This document shows, in pieces, positions 1 through 7,629 of a stretch of DNA of 44,427 nucleotides. The stretch is from the NCBI RefSeq assembly GCF_009707865.1, contig NZ_WMBA01000065.1, positions 1-44,427 on the forward strand. The letters run 5' to 3'. The notes beneath the pieces are model-generated. The model had not been told where the DNA came from. It did no database searches and saw only the letters and a program-made list of their open reading frames with translations. Both the position numbers and the translations under genes were made by a program. The first letter of the stretch is position 1, and the number at the start of each line of letters is the position of its first letter. The DNA is from Amycolatopsis pithecellobii. Its GTDB lineage: Bacteria > Actinomycetota > Actinomycetes > Mycobacteriales > Pseudonocardiaceae.

Positions 1-84
1 CCTGCCACACCTACCAACCAAGGTCCTAGCCGCAGCCACCCTAACCGGCACCCGCAAGGCCTAACCGCCACGCACCGAACGCGC

Positions 85-123
85 GGCGGGCGCTGGTCAC
101 GCCAAACGTGCCCAGCGCCCGCC
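85..123. terminator. Strong hairpin, possible bidirectional terminator
   Basis: A perfect 12-bp inverted repeat (GGCGGGCGCTGG, 85-96, against 112-123) continues after one mismatch into a 4-bp inner stem (98-101 with 107-110) around a 5-nt loop. There is no T-run, so factor-independent termination is only a guess. Confidence 0.4.
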
Positions 124-149
124 AGGGCAAGAAGCTCGCACCGTGGGGG

Positions 150-170
150 TTTGGGGGCTCGGCCCCCAAA
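150..170. repeat. G/C hairpin of the TTTGGGGG type
   Basis: Perfect 9-bp arms (150-158 and 162-170) with a TCG loop form a GGGGG/CCCCC hairpin. A hairpin of similar style occurs at the right edge of the window (44397-44420). This suggests a dispersed intergenic repeat family rather than a gene-specific signal. Confidence 0.5.
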
Positions 171-372
171 TGCAATGGCCGGCCCGCGCCCGAGGGAAGC
201 GAGCGCAGCGAGCGAACAGGGTTGGGCCCGCGGGCCGGCACCGGTCGGGGGAGGGGAGTGCAACGGCGCCGGCCCGCGGAGTTTCGGGGCCTCGTCAACG
301 AGGGCGAGGTGCTCGCAAGATGCGCTCTGCAAGATCGCAGTCAGGGGTCTGCTTGATCAAGATAGCGCTGGG

Positions 373-408
373 GCGGGTTACCCGCTAGGGGTCAGCCCCA
401 CGTTTTTT
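373..408 (+). terminator. Terminator-like hairpins followed by T6
   Basis: A GCGGG/CCCGC stem (373-377, 381-385) is followed by GGGG-TCAG-CCCC (388-399) and, after ACG, six T's (403-408). The polarity is plus strand, yet no gene is recognised upstream on that strand. The short stem leaves function uncertain. Confidence 0.35.
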
Positions 409-426
409 CGATTAATCGGTAACTGG

Positions 427-840
427 TTAGTGGGTCGCGACCTGCGGGATAAGCGCGTGGCGCCCCGTGGTCTCGGACTGCGTCGGCTTGCTGCGGGCGC
501 TCGGCACGGTGGACCGGGTGCGGCGCCACGGGCGGTTCAGGTTCTGCTGCGGTGCGAGACCACCGGCGACGAGATGTTCGTGCGCGACCTGCCAGACGGA
601 GCACGGCGCCTTGCATCTGTGCCAGCGGGTGGAGCAGGTGGGGCAGTCACCGCGCTCGTCGGGTTCGTGTGCCGACAACATCGCCCGCCAGCCTTCGGTC
701 AGCCGGGGCAGTTCGGAGCGGGCGACGGATACCAGTGAGTCGGTGTCGGCGCGCGTCGCCAGGTCGGCGAGCATGTCGAGGCGCTCCCACACCGCATTGC
801 GGAGCACCTGACCAAGGATCTGATCCACGGGAGAAGTCAC
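427..840 (-). CDS. Small Cys/His-rich hypothetical protein (zinc-ribbon-like)
   Basis: A 137-aa protein with GTG start, preceded by GGAAAGG, that begins directly after the TAA of the upstream gene. The two genes are therefore translationally coupled. The centre holds CPTC, then W-H-R-C, then a further C, then VWQVAHEH. This spacing of Cys and His looks like a small zinc-binding fold, but metal binding is inferred only. The N-terminal half is predicted helical and the C-terminal 40 residues are Arg/Thr-rich and look unstructured. Similar proteins next to XRE regulators are familiar in actinomycetes, but I know no assigned function. Confidence 0.7.
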   Translation of the reverse strand: MTSPVDQILGQVLRNAVWERLDMLADLATRADTDSLVSVARSELPRLTEGWRAMLSAHEPDERGDCPTCSTRWHRCKAPCSVWQVAHEHLVAGGLAPQQNLNRPWRRTRSTVPSARSKPTQSETTGRHALIPQVATH

Positions 841-1158
841 TTACCTTTCCGTCAGCTTCGCAGCTTCGTTGAGCGCTGCCCGCAACTGGCCGAGCTGGCC
901 CGCGGTCAATCGCGCTGTTTCTCCGGGCGGCCCCACCAGCACCACCTGGTCGTCCTGGACGAGCACCGTCACACAACGTTCCCGGTTGATCATGTCGCCG
1001 CACTGCACGCGCCACACCAGCTGGCCGCTCTCGTACCGGCGCACCTGCGCGGCACGCGGGTCGGTGACGGACGGCACCGCCGAGCGGGCCACCGTCCTCA
1101 TCGGCCCGATGTGGTGGTGGGCCTGGGCGGTCGTCCGTGCTGCGGGTATCGAGTCCAT
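841..1158 (-). CDS. Small DUF397-like hypothetical protein
   Basis: A 105-aa protein. The ATG at 1158 is chosen because GGTGGAG lies just upstream; the longer open frame to 1242 has no comparable signal. The C-terminal half has the pattern W-x3-CGD, RCVTVLVQDD, VVLVGPPGE and LTAGQLGQLRAAL. This resembles in outline the Cys-Val...Val-x-V...Leu-x-Phe pattern of DUF397 proteins, the small partners of WhiJ-type XRE regulators, although identity is low. It lies divergent from the XRE-TPR gene and directly upstream of the zinc-ribbon-like gene, so a regulator-partner role is inferred. Confidence 0.65.
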   Translation of the reverse strand: MDSIPAARTTAQAHHHIGPMRTVARSAVPSVTDPRAAQVRRYESGQLVWRVQCGDMINRERCVTVLVQDDQVVLVGPPGETARLTAGQLGQLRAALNEAAKLTER

Positions 1159-1452
1159 GAACTCCACCGCGTCAACTCCGCTCTGTCCGGGCTTGGTCTG
1201 TTGTGTCCCTCGTTGCTCTGTGTGATCGCGGGGCGTACCCACTCGCTCACGGAGAACTGAGAACTAGATTGCGATGAAGCCGACCGGAAGAGAAGTCGAA
1301 CCGCCGTCATAGCGGCGACCGGCGCGGGTTCCACGGTAAACGGTCGGGATAGTTCGGCCGGGCTGATCAGGCTCGGCAAAAGGCGTTTCGCGCGGTTGAA
1401 TATGAGTGCCTACGCTGCGAATCGACGCCCGAGTGAATGGTGAGGGGGCGCA
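1159..1452. promoter_or_regulatory. Divergent intergenic region of the XRE trio
   Basis: About 290 bp lie between the divergently transcribed small-protein operon and the XRE-TPR regulator. No gene is visible. It must carry both promoters and is the natural place for autoregulation by the XRE protein. I cannot pick out a clear operator palindrome. Confidence 0.45.
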
Positions 1453-2835
1453 ATGGACGCCAGTAGCAGTGCGGATACCCGGCAGGGTCACCCGATCAGC
1501 CCTGCTGTCTGGGACAAGCGCGAGATGCGGGAAGCACTGGCCGGTCGCGCGATCAGCGCGGTCTACCGGAATCTCCGCAAGGAGGGCATCTCCCAGCGCC
1601 AGATCGCCGCACTCACCGGCCAGTCACAGTCCGAGGTCTCGGAGATCCTCAAGGGGCGGCAGGTCATGGCTTATGACGTGCTCGCCAGGATCGCCGACGG
1701 GCTGGGCGTCCCCCGTGGATACATGGGCCTCGCCTACGACGAGGCCACCGAGATTCAGGTCGTCGGCGCAGCCGACGAGCAGCAGGCTGAGGAGGACGAG
1801 TCCGTGAAACGGCGGAACTTCCTCGCGCATGCCGCCCAGGTCACGATGGGGGCGGCGGTCTTCGGATCGTCCCCGCAGGCGTGGGCGGCGAGCCCCGCGA
1901 GGACGCCGGCACCGGGGCACATCGGGATGACCGATGTGCGCCAGGTGGAAGCAGCGACAAGGGCGCTGCGGGCGCTCGATTACCAGTACGGTGGCGGATT
2001 CTGCCGCGATGCCGTAGTCGCGCAGCTGTCCTGGGGGCAGCAGATGCTGGACTCGTCGGCGACCAGCCCGGTCAAGTCCAGACTGTTCGTCGCGCTCGCC
2101 GACCTGCACAGCCTGGCCGGCTGGACCTCGTTCGACACCGGCCTGATGGACTCCGCGCGCGGGCATTTCGCGAACGCGCTGGAGCTGGCGAAGCAGGGCA
2201 ACAACGACCCGCTGGTCGCCAACATCCTGTACCGGATGGGCCGCGTCTACCTGCACCAGGAGGCGCCCAACGACGCGTTGAAACTGTTCCAGCTCGGCCA
2301 GATCGCCGCGCAGGAGTCGGGGTCCGAGCTGGCCATCGCCGTGCTCGCGGCGAACCAGGCCTGGGCCTACGCGATGATGGAGAACGAGGAGCAGGCACTG
2401 AAACTGCTCGGCCTGGCCAAGGACGAGTTCGCCCGCGCGAACCTGGCCGAGGCCGAGGACTGGGTGAAGTTCTTCAACGAAACCGATGTCTACGCGATGA
2501 TCGGCACTGTGCACACGGTGCTCGCGCGCAGCGTGGACCTCAAGCACACGAAGTACGCGATACCGGCGCTGAGCAGGGCGATCGACGCCTACGGTGACGA
2601 CATGCAGCGCAGCAAGACCTTCAACGTGAGCGCGCTGGCCACCAACCACCTGCTGGAAGGCGACATCGACCACGGAGCCAGGGTCGGGCGGGCTGCGCTC
2701 GACGCCGCTGAGGGGTTGAAGTCCGCGCGCGTCCGTGACCGGATGCTTCCGCTCAAGGAAGAGGCGGAGAAGCGGAAGAACAACCCGGACGCGCGAGAAC
2801 TCGCCGAGCGATTGGGCATCTTCTTCGCCGCGTGA
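1453..2835 (+). CDS. XRE-family HTH regulator with TPR-like C-terminal domain
   Basis: A 460-aa protein with ATG start preceded by GTGAGGGGG. Residues 25-95 form an XRE helix-turn-helix with recognition region SQRQIAALTGQSQSEVSEIL (47-66). After an acidic linker, residues 119-146 (KRRNFL, a small-residue hydrophobic run, then AWAASPA) read like a Tat signal inside a cytosolic regulator. Residues 150-460 are helical TPR-like repeats such as YRMGRVYLHQEAPNDALKLF and ANQAWAYAMMENEEQALKLL. The architecture matches a large actinobacterial family of putative peptide- or small-molecule-responsive regulators. Target and ligand are unknown. It probably controls the divergent small-protein operon and itself. 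Confidence 0.88.
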   Translation: MDASSSADTRQGHPISPAVWDKREMREALAGRAISAVYRNLRKEGISQRQIAALTGQSQSEVSEILKGRQVMAYDVLARIADGLGVPRGYMGLAYDEATEIQVVGAADEQQAEEDESVKRRNFLAHAAQVTMGAAVFGSSPQAWAASPARTPAPGHIGMTDVRQVEAATRALRALDYQYGGGFCRDAVVAQLSWGQQMLDSSATSPVKSRLFVALADLHSLAGWTSFDTGLMDSARGHFANALELAKQGNNDPLVANILYRMGRVYLHQEAPNDALKLFQLGQIAAQESGSELAIAVLAANQAWAYAMMENEEQALKLLGLAKDEFARANLAEAEDWVKFFNETDVYAMIGTVHTVLARSVDLKHTKYAIPALSRAIDAYGDDMQRSKTFNVSALATNHLLEGDIDHGARVGRAALDAAEGLKSARVRDRMLPLKEEAEKRKNNPDARELAERLGIFFAA

Positions 2836-2860
2836 GGCTGGGGAAGGGTGGGTCCGGACG

Positions 2861-3763
2861 ATGCCTGCCACAACTCTCGATGGCCGTTTCACCAGGGAAA
2901 AGCTGGCTGAGACGGTAAGCGCCACCGCCGCGCTGCTCGGGCTCGACCCGGGCGGCGCGCGGTTGCTGCGATTCACCAACAACGCCGTCTACCAGCTGGC
3001 GAGCGCGCCGGTCGTGCTGCGCATCGTCGGATCGGACGCCTTGCGGTACCGGGCGCGCCGGGTGGTCGCGGTGGCCAGGCATTTCGAGCGCCACGACGTC
3101 CCGGCCATCCGTCTGCTGCCAGGTTTCGATCAGCCGATCGCGGTCGGCGAGCATCTGGTGACCGCGTGGATTCACGTGCCGTCCGTGCGCCGCCGCGCGA
3201 CCGCGAAGGATCTTGGCGTGCTGCTCAAACGAGTGCACGAGCTGCCGGTGCCCGACGGGGTCGGTGACTGGGATCCGCTCGCCGACGTGCGGGCACGCGT
3301 TCTGGACGCGGAGGAGCTCGACCCCGCCGACCGGCGGTTTTTCCTGCGGCGTTGTGCCGAGGTCGAGGCCTTGCTGGACGAGCTTGAGTTCCCGTTGCCC
3401 CGTGGGCTGATCCATGGCGACGCTCATCCCGGCAACATCATCGTCGGTTCGGACGGCCCGGTGTTGTGCGATTTCGACTCCTCGTGTGCGGGGCCGCCGG
3501 AATGGGACCTGACTCCGCTGGCGGTCGGCCGAGAGCGGTTCGCCGATCCTCCGGGCCGCTACCGCATGCTGGCCGACGTCTACGGCTTCGATGTCACGGC
3601 CTGGTCCGGATTTCCCGTACTCAGGGCGCTGCGTGAGCTGAAGCTGACCACGAGCGTGCTGCCCATCCTGCGCAGCAACCCGAAGGTGCGGGACGAGTTC
3701 CGCCGGAGGCTGACCGATCTGCGGACCGGACGCACCGGCGACCCATGGGTTCGCTACCGCTGA
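2861..3763 (+). CDS. Aminoglycoside phosphotransferase (APH) family kinase
   Basis: A 300-aa APH-fold protein. The ATG at 2861 is chosen because GGGAAGGGTGGG lies upstream and the start follows the XRE gene by 25 bp. The Brenner-type catalytic motif HGDAHPGN is at about residues 185-192. The metal-binding DFDSS is at about 204, followed by GPPEWDL, typical of the family. The N-terminal lobe has FTNNAVYQL and VVLRIV in place of a classic P-loop. The substrate cannot be read from the sequence; members phosphorylate aminoglycosides, choline, sugars or other small molecules. It may be cotranscribed with the upstream regulator. Confidence 0.88.
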   Translation: MPATTLDGRFTREKLAETVSATAALLGLDPGGARLLRFTNNAVYQLASAPVVLRIVGSDALRYRARRVVAVARHFERHDVPAIRLLPGFDQPIAVGEHLVTAWIHVPSVRRRATAKDLGVLLKRVHELPVPDGVGDWDPLADVRARVLDAEELDPADRRFFLRRCAEVEALLDELEFPLPRGLIHGDAHPGNIIVGSDGPVLCDFDSSCAGPPEWDLTPLAVGRERFADPPGRYRMLADVYGFDVTAWSGFPVLRALRELKLTTSVLPILRSNPKVRDEFRRRLTDLRTGRTGDPWVRYR

Positions 3764-3848
3764 CCACCGAGGGAGACCGGCCGCGACACTCGCCGATCCC
3801 AGGTGGCCGCTCGTCGTTTCGCCACAAAGGGGCTCAATGGCGGGTAAT

Positions 3849-3878
3849 TCGGCCCGACTAGTCACCTGATCGGGCCGA
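3849..3878. terminator. Bidirectional terminator hairpin
   Basis: Perfect 9-bp arms TCGGCCCGA (3849-3857) and TCGGGCCGA (3870-3878) enclose a 12-nt loop. The hairpin sits in the 147-bp gap between two convergent genes (the APH kinase and CopD), so it could end both transcripts. Confidence 0.6.
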
Positions 3879-3910
3879 TTCGCCACTCCCTAGGTGCAAA
3901 TTGCGCTACA

Positions 3911-4933
3911 TCAGGTAACGGGTGCGCGCGTGAGCACAACGGCGAACCCGAACGCGAGGCCCATCACGGTCAGCTCCAGGCTCGCCCAGGAGGCCAGCGC
4001 CGTCCGCTCGTGACGGAGGATCCGCGGCATCAGCCGCCACCGCAGGTTCGCGCCGAGCGCGCCGATGGCGATCCCGCACAGCAGTTTCAGTACCACCAAC
4101 TGCCCGTACGGCGTGGTGAACAGGGCGGACCAGAAGCCGATGGTCGGATTGATCAGGATCTCCACGCCCGCGTTGAACAGCCCGGTGACGATCGAAAGGG
4201 CCAGGCACAGCGTGGCGAGCTTGGAAAACCGGGGCAGCGCGTGCGCGAGCAGCGTCCGGTTTCCGATGAGCAGCACGGTCATCGCGCCGAGCCCGCCGGT
4301 CCAGGCGACAGCGCTCATCACGTGCAGCTCCATCGAGATCGTCGTGTAGTCGTGGTAGTTCCAGTTCGACGCGTGCCCGGTGACCGGCAACGGCAGCAAC
4401 GAGAACAGGCCGAGCCCGACCCGCACCTCGGCGGGCACCTTCTCGCCGTGGCGCAGCGTGAGTATCCCGAGCGCGGCCTGCGCGAGCGCGAGCACCGCGA
4501 CGACGAGGAGCGCCTTGCCCGCGCCGATCTGCCGGACGTAGTCCCAGATGTCGGCGAAGCCGATCCTCGAGGCTTGTGGCCGGTACTCCGCGGTCTGCAG
4601 CACGAGGCTGACCAGCGCCGCGACCGCCCACACCAGTGCCGCCGCGACCGCGGCCGGCCGCGCCCTGGCGAGCACCGGCTCGGTCAGCTTCGGCCGGTCG
4701 TAGCCGACGAGCACCGACAGCAGGCCCAGCCCGACGGTCGTGACGGCCGACAGGTCGAGCAGCACCCGGACGACCGGGATGGCGACCGAGACCACCTCGT
4801 TCACGTCTACCACGCCCGGCACGGGGGTGGTCGTGGTCAGCGCGACCCCGATCAGCACCCCGGCCAGCGCCGCGGTGCCCGCGGCGAGGAGCGTCGAGTA
4901 CTGGACCGGCAAGGTGGTCCCGGCGCTTTTCAC
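3911..4933 (-). CDS. copD: CopD family copper resistance membrane protein
   Basis: A 340-aa multi-pass membrane protein. The GTG at 4933 is chosen because it overlaps the CopC stop by 4 nt (GTGA) and gives an N-terminus leading straight into the first membrane helix. Eight or so hydrophobic helices are visible. Histidines lie in or near membrane segments (TGHASNWNYHDYTT, MELHVMSAVAWTGGLGA), matching the CopD/YcnJ-type domain. The family imports or transfers copper across the membrane with periplasmic/exported CopC. It is the last gene of the YcnI-CopC-CopD block and ends at a bidirectional terminator. Confidence 0.9.
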   Translation of the reverse strand: MKSAGTTLPVQYSTLLAAGTAALAGVLIGVALTTTTPVPGVVDVNEVVSVAIPVVRVLLDLSAVTTVGLGLLSVLVGYDRPKLTEPVLARARPAAVAAALVWAVAALVSLVLQTAEYRPQASRIGFADIWDYVRQIGAGKALLVVAVLALAQAALGILTLRHGEKVPAEVRVGLGLFSLLPLPVTGHASNWNYHDYTTISMELHVMSAVAWTGGLGAMTVLLIGNRTLLAHALPRFSKLATLCLALSIVTGLFNAGVEILINPTIGFWSALFTTPYGQLVVLKLLCGIAIGALGANLRWRLMPRILRHERTALASWASLELTVMGLAFGFAVVLTRAPVT

Positions 4934-5460
4934 CGAGTCTTCTCCCGGCCCATCCGCAGTGCCAGCGTCAGCCCGATGGCCAGCAGGACGAAGGCGCCGA
5001 TGACCCACACCCACACCGGCACGCCGCCGCCGGAACCACTGCTGGACCCGGCCACACCGGTGGCGGCGCCCGCCGTGGCCGGCGTGCCGTTGCCCGCTTT
5101 GGTGAGGGTGAACGTGTACTCGCCCGTGACCGGATGCCCGTCCGAGGACAGGATCCGGTAGCCGACCGTGTAGGTGCCGGCGGGTCCGAGCGGCCGCACC
5201 GGGACGGTGACCACGTTGCTGCTGATGGCCACCGTGCCCTCGGCCCACTGCGACCTGTCCGGCCCGAGGACGGAGATTTGGTTGATGTCCCCGCCCTGGA
5301 CCGGCGCGTCGAAGATGAGCGTGATCTTCGCCGGCCCGGTCTCGAGCGCGGTGCCTTTCGCCGGGTCGGTCGAAATCAGCACGTTGTGTGCGAGCGCCGG
5401 CGTGGCGGTGCCGATCATGGCGGCCACCGCCAGCGCCAGCACGGCGAGTGCCTTGCGCAT
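4930..5460 (-). CDS. copC: CopC family copper-binding protein, membrane-anchored
   Basis: A 176-aa protein with a signal peptide ending ALA-HN, so the mature chain starts with the copper-ligand His typical of CopC. The CopC beta-sandwich follows (ITLIFDAPVQGG, YTVGYRILSSDGHPVTGEYTFTL), with the conserved SSDGHPVTG loop holding the second copper-site His. A Gly/Ser-rich linker, a C-terminal membrane helix (VWVWVIGAFVLLAIGLTLAL) and a basic tail anchor it at the outer face of the membrane. Its ATG directly follows the TAG of ycnI, and its stop overlaps the copD start. Confidence 0.93.
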   Translation of the reverse strand: MRKALAVLALAVAAMIGTATPALAHNVLISTDPAKGTALETGPAKITLIFDAPVQGGDINQISVLGPDRSQWAEGTVAISSNVVTVPVRPLGPAGTYTVGYRILSSDGHPVTGEYTFTLTKAGNGTPATAGAATGVAGSSSGSGGGVPVWVWVIGAFVLLAIGLTLALRMGREKTR

Positions 5461-6183
5461 CTACTTCGCCTTCCGGCTGCGCAGTACCGCGCCCCCGCCG
5501 ATACCGAGTCCGAGCGCGCCGACGACGAGTCCGGCCCCGCCGAGCCACCTGGCGGTGTTGTCACTCGTGGTGCTCGACGATTCGGCGGCGGGTGAAACGC
5601 TCATGTCGGAGTGCCCGGAGCCGGTCGCCGCGGCGGCGAGCTGCACCGTCGGCGCCGGGTGTTCCGGCTCCGCCCCGCCTGTCTCCGCCTGGTCCCAGTG
5701 CACCACCAGACCATTGTCGTAGGTCTGGATCGCCGGCAGCGCCAGTTCGTCCACATTGGACGGAAGGGTGGAAGCGCTGATCTCGAACTCCTGGAACTCG
5801 GCGTCCCCCTTGGCGAGGGCGGACCCGGGCTGCGCGGTGAAGGTGATCTTCGTGACCGGGTTGGTGACGTCGAGGTTCTTGCCGTTCTTCACCGGCGCCG
5901 GAAGCTGGGCCTTTTCGACTTGTGCCGTCCAGCCCGGCACCGGCTTGTAGCGCACCGTGCTGATCGCGTACTCGGGCTTGAAGTCGATCTCCACCTTGTT
6001 CGTGCCGGCGTCCTGTTCCTCGTTGGGCACGCGGAAGACGATGGTGCCGCTGCCACCCTTCTGGGGTTGGTTGCCGTAGATGTTCGCGGTCACGTGGGCG
6101 GACGCGACGCCGGCTCCGAGAAGCCCGACGGCGCCGAAGGTGGCCGCCAGTACGGTCGCGCGCATGACACGGTTGTTCGACAT
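5461..6183 (-). CDS. ycnI: YcnI-like copper-binding protein (DUF1775)
   Basis: A 240-aa exported protein. The signal peptide ends ASA-HV, leaving an N-terminal His as in YcnI copper sites. The DUF1775 core is clear: a GGSGTIVFRVPNEE-type strand, then TNKVEIDFKPE and VPGWTAQVEK (its Trp is the other copper-site residue). A Ser/Thr-rich linker and a C-terminal membrane helix follow, ending in a basic tail. CAGGAG lies upstream of the ATG. It heads the tightly packed ycnI-copC-copD run. Copper handling at the cell surface is known for the family; the exact role here is inferred. Confidence 0.92.
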   Translation of the reverse strand: MSNNRVMRATVLAATFGAVGLLGAGVASAHVTANIYGNQPQKGGSGTIVFRVPNEEQDAGTNKVEIDFKPEYAISTVRYKPVPGWTAQVEKAQLPAPVKNGKNLDVTNPVTKITFTAQPGSALAKGDAEFQEFEISASTLPSNVDELALPAIQTYDNGLVVHWDQAETGGAEPEHPAPTVQLAAAATGSGHSDMSVSPAAESSSTTSDNTARWLGGAGLVVGALGLGIGGGAVLRSRKAK

Positions 6184-6252
6184 GAAAGTGCTGCTCCTGA
6201 ACAGGCTTGAGTGACCAGCGCCGGACCGGTCGCTGGCTTGGTGCGCGAAGGT

Positions 6253-6777
6253 TCAGGAGCGCGTGGGCGGGCCGCGCCGCCCGTGCACACGACGCAGTAG
6301 CACCGACAGCAGCGGGACATCCGCCACGGATTCGGCAGGCACCTGCCGCGGCGCGGCGGGTACCGGCGCGGGGCGCCAGACGACGGGCATTAGCAGCCAC
6401 AGACTCGCGACCGCGATCCGCGCCATCGACTCGGCGTGGGTGAGCAGCCCTGCGGTCAGCACCGTGGCGATCGCATGCGCGACGTACATCGCGGGCTGTG
6501 CGGGGGCGGAGTGTTCCATCAGCTCCGTGAGCACGAGGTGCATCGCCAGCTGCGCGACCCCGAGCACGGCCAGCACCCCGAGCGGCCCCTTGGTCTTCTC
6601 GGCGAGTGCCGCGCCGACCCAGCCGATGAGCACGGTGAGCACCAGCGTTCCCGTGGCGTCGGGCAGGCTGCCGTCCGCAAGCGCATGCGCGGTGATTCCG
6701 AGACCGGCCGAACACAAGGCGAGCAAGATGCCACGCAGCATCGGTGACACACCGTGCTTTCGCCTTGGCTTGCTCAC
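6253..6777 (-). CDS. Small His-containing membrane protein of the copper block
   Basis: A 174-aa protein with about four predicted membrane helices. The GTG at 6777 (reading VSKPRRKHG) is chosen; an ATG at 6744 is an alternative, and neither has a strong ribosome-binding site. Several helices carry His (ITAHAL, AMHLVLTELMEH, VAHAIATVLTAGLLTHAE), a plausible set of copper ligands. The C-terminus is Pro- and Arg-rich. It lies 69 bp upstream of ycnI on the same strand and is probably cotranscribed. I do not recognise a named family; a metal-transfer role is inferred from context. Confidence 0.7.
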   Translation of the reverse strand: MSKPRRKHGVSPMLRGILLALCSAGLGITAHALADGSLPDATGTLVLTVLIGWVGAALAEKTKGPLGVLAVLGVAQLAMHLVLTELMEHSAPAQPAMYVAHAIATVLTAGLLTHAESMARIAVASLWLLMPVVWRPAPVPAAPRQVPAESVADVPLLSVLLRRVHGRRGPPTRS

Positions 6778-6981
6778 TCGCACAGCGTAAGAGAAGCCCC
6801 CGGTGTGGTGTACGCAACGGCTGTTACCAGTCGGGAAAAAGTATGACGAACGGTTATCTTCCCAGGTCACACCACTTCAGTGTCGCTGTGAGACACGTTT
6901 CGTTGAGTGGCAATAGTTGCTCATTAACAAAGAATGCGGAACGGTGAGCGGGCCATTGACCGGGAGGGAGGGCCGCCACGC
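6778..6981. promoter_or_regulatory. Divergent promoter region, copper block / OpuC operon
   Basis: About 200 bp, AT-richer than the neighbours, lie between two divergent operons. It holds the interrupted repeat GTGTC/GACAC (6880-6884, 6892-6896) and TCACA/TGTGA (6867-6871, 6887-6891). These overlap each other and could be a regulator site. No gene is seen. Confidence 0.4.
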
Positions 6982-7629
6982 GTGAACCTTTTCGACTACG
7001 TGGCCGACAGATGGAGCAGGCTGTCGCTACAGGCATGGCTGCACGTCAGCGAAGTCGTCCAGGCCACCGTTCTCGCCGCGGTGATCGGGGTTCTGATCGG
7101 TATCGCCGTGTACCGCAGCCCCGTCGGTTCGGCGCTGGCCACCGCACTGGCGAGCACGATCCTCACCATCCCCTCGTTCGCCCTGATCGGCTTGCTGATC
7201 CCGCTCGTCGGGCTCGGTGTCGCGCCCAGCGTCATCCCGCTCGTCGTCTACGCGCTGCTGCCGATCGTCCGCAACACGATCGTCGGGCTGGCCGGTGTGG
7301 ATCCCGCGGTGACCGACGCGGCCAAGGGCATCGGCATGAACCGCTTCGGTGTGCTCACGCGCGTCGAGTTGCGGCTGGCCTGGCCCGCCATTCTCGCCGG
7401 GATGCGCGTCGCGACCCAGATGCTGATGGGTATCGCGGTGATCGCGGCCTACGCGAAGGGGCCTGGTCTCGGTTCCGAGGTGTTCTCCGGGCTGACCCGC
7501 GCCGGCAGCGCGAACGCCACGAACCAGGCCCTCGCCGGCACGATCGGCGTCGTCATCCTGGCGCTCATCCTCGACGGCATCTACGTCCTCATCGCCCGCT
7601 TCACCGTTCCGAGGGGTGTCCGTGTCTGA
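6982..7629 (+). CDS. opuCB: Glycine betaine/choline ABC transporter permease (OpuC type)
   Basis: A 215-aa permease. The GTG at 6982 is chosen because GGGAGGGAGG lies upstream and the protein then starts like OpuCB (VNLFDYVADRWS, then a membrane helix). The binding-protein-dependent transport domain is complete, with the cytoplasmic loop AVTDAAKGIGMNRFGVLTRVELRLAWPAI resembling the EAA motif that docks on the ATPase. Five to six helices are visible. It is the first of four overlapping genes that form one importer for compatible solutes, and its stop overlaps the ATPase start by 8 nt. Confidence 0.93.
   Translation: MNLFDYVADRWSRLSLQAWLHVSEVVQATVLAAVIGVLIGIAVYRSPVGSALATALASTILTIPSFALIGLLIPLVGLGVAPSVIPLVVYALLPIVRNTIVGLAGVDPAVTDAAKGIGMNRFGVLTRVELRLAWPAILAGMRVATQMLMGIAVIAAYAKGPGLGSEVFSGLTRAGSANATNQALAGTIGVVILALILDGIYVLIARFTVPRGVRV

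Larger units (their letters stand above)
1..426. other. Gene-free left edge with hairpins
   Basis: I find no convincing coding region here; the open frames lack family resemblance and ribosome-binding sites. The stretch holds two strong hairpins (85-123 and 150-170), a tandem GCGAGCG motif (198-215), two copies of GCAAGAT (315-321 and 329-335), the palindrome CTTGATCAAG (352-361) and a small hairpin followed by six T's (373-408). It separates whatever lies left of the window from the small minus-strand gene ending at 427. Confidence 0.6.

Noticed and set aside
41..298. 85-aa minus-strand open frame at the left edge
   Set aside because: It crosses two strong hairpins and has no ribosome-binding site or recognisable pattern.
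1624..2982. 452-aa open frame on the minus strand
   Set aside because: It is antisense to the XRE-TPR regulator and has no family resemblance.
5461..6183. YcnI and CopC as one broken gene
   Set aside because: TAG is followed directly by ATG, and each protein has its own signal peptide and C-terminal membrane anchor.
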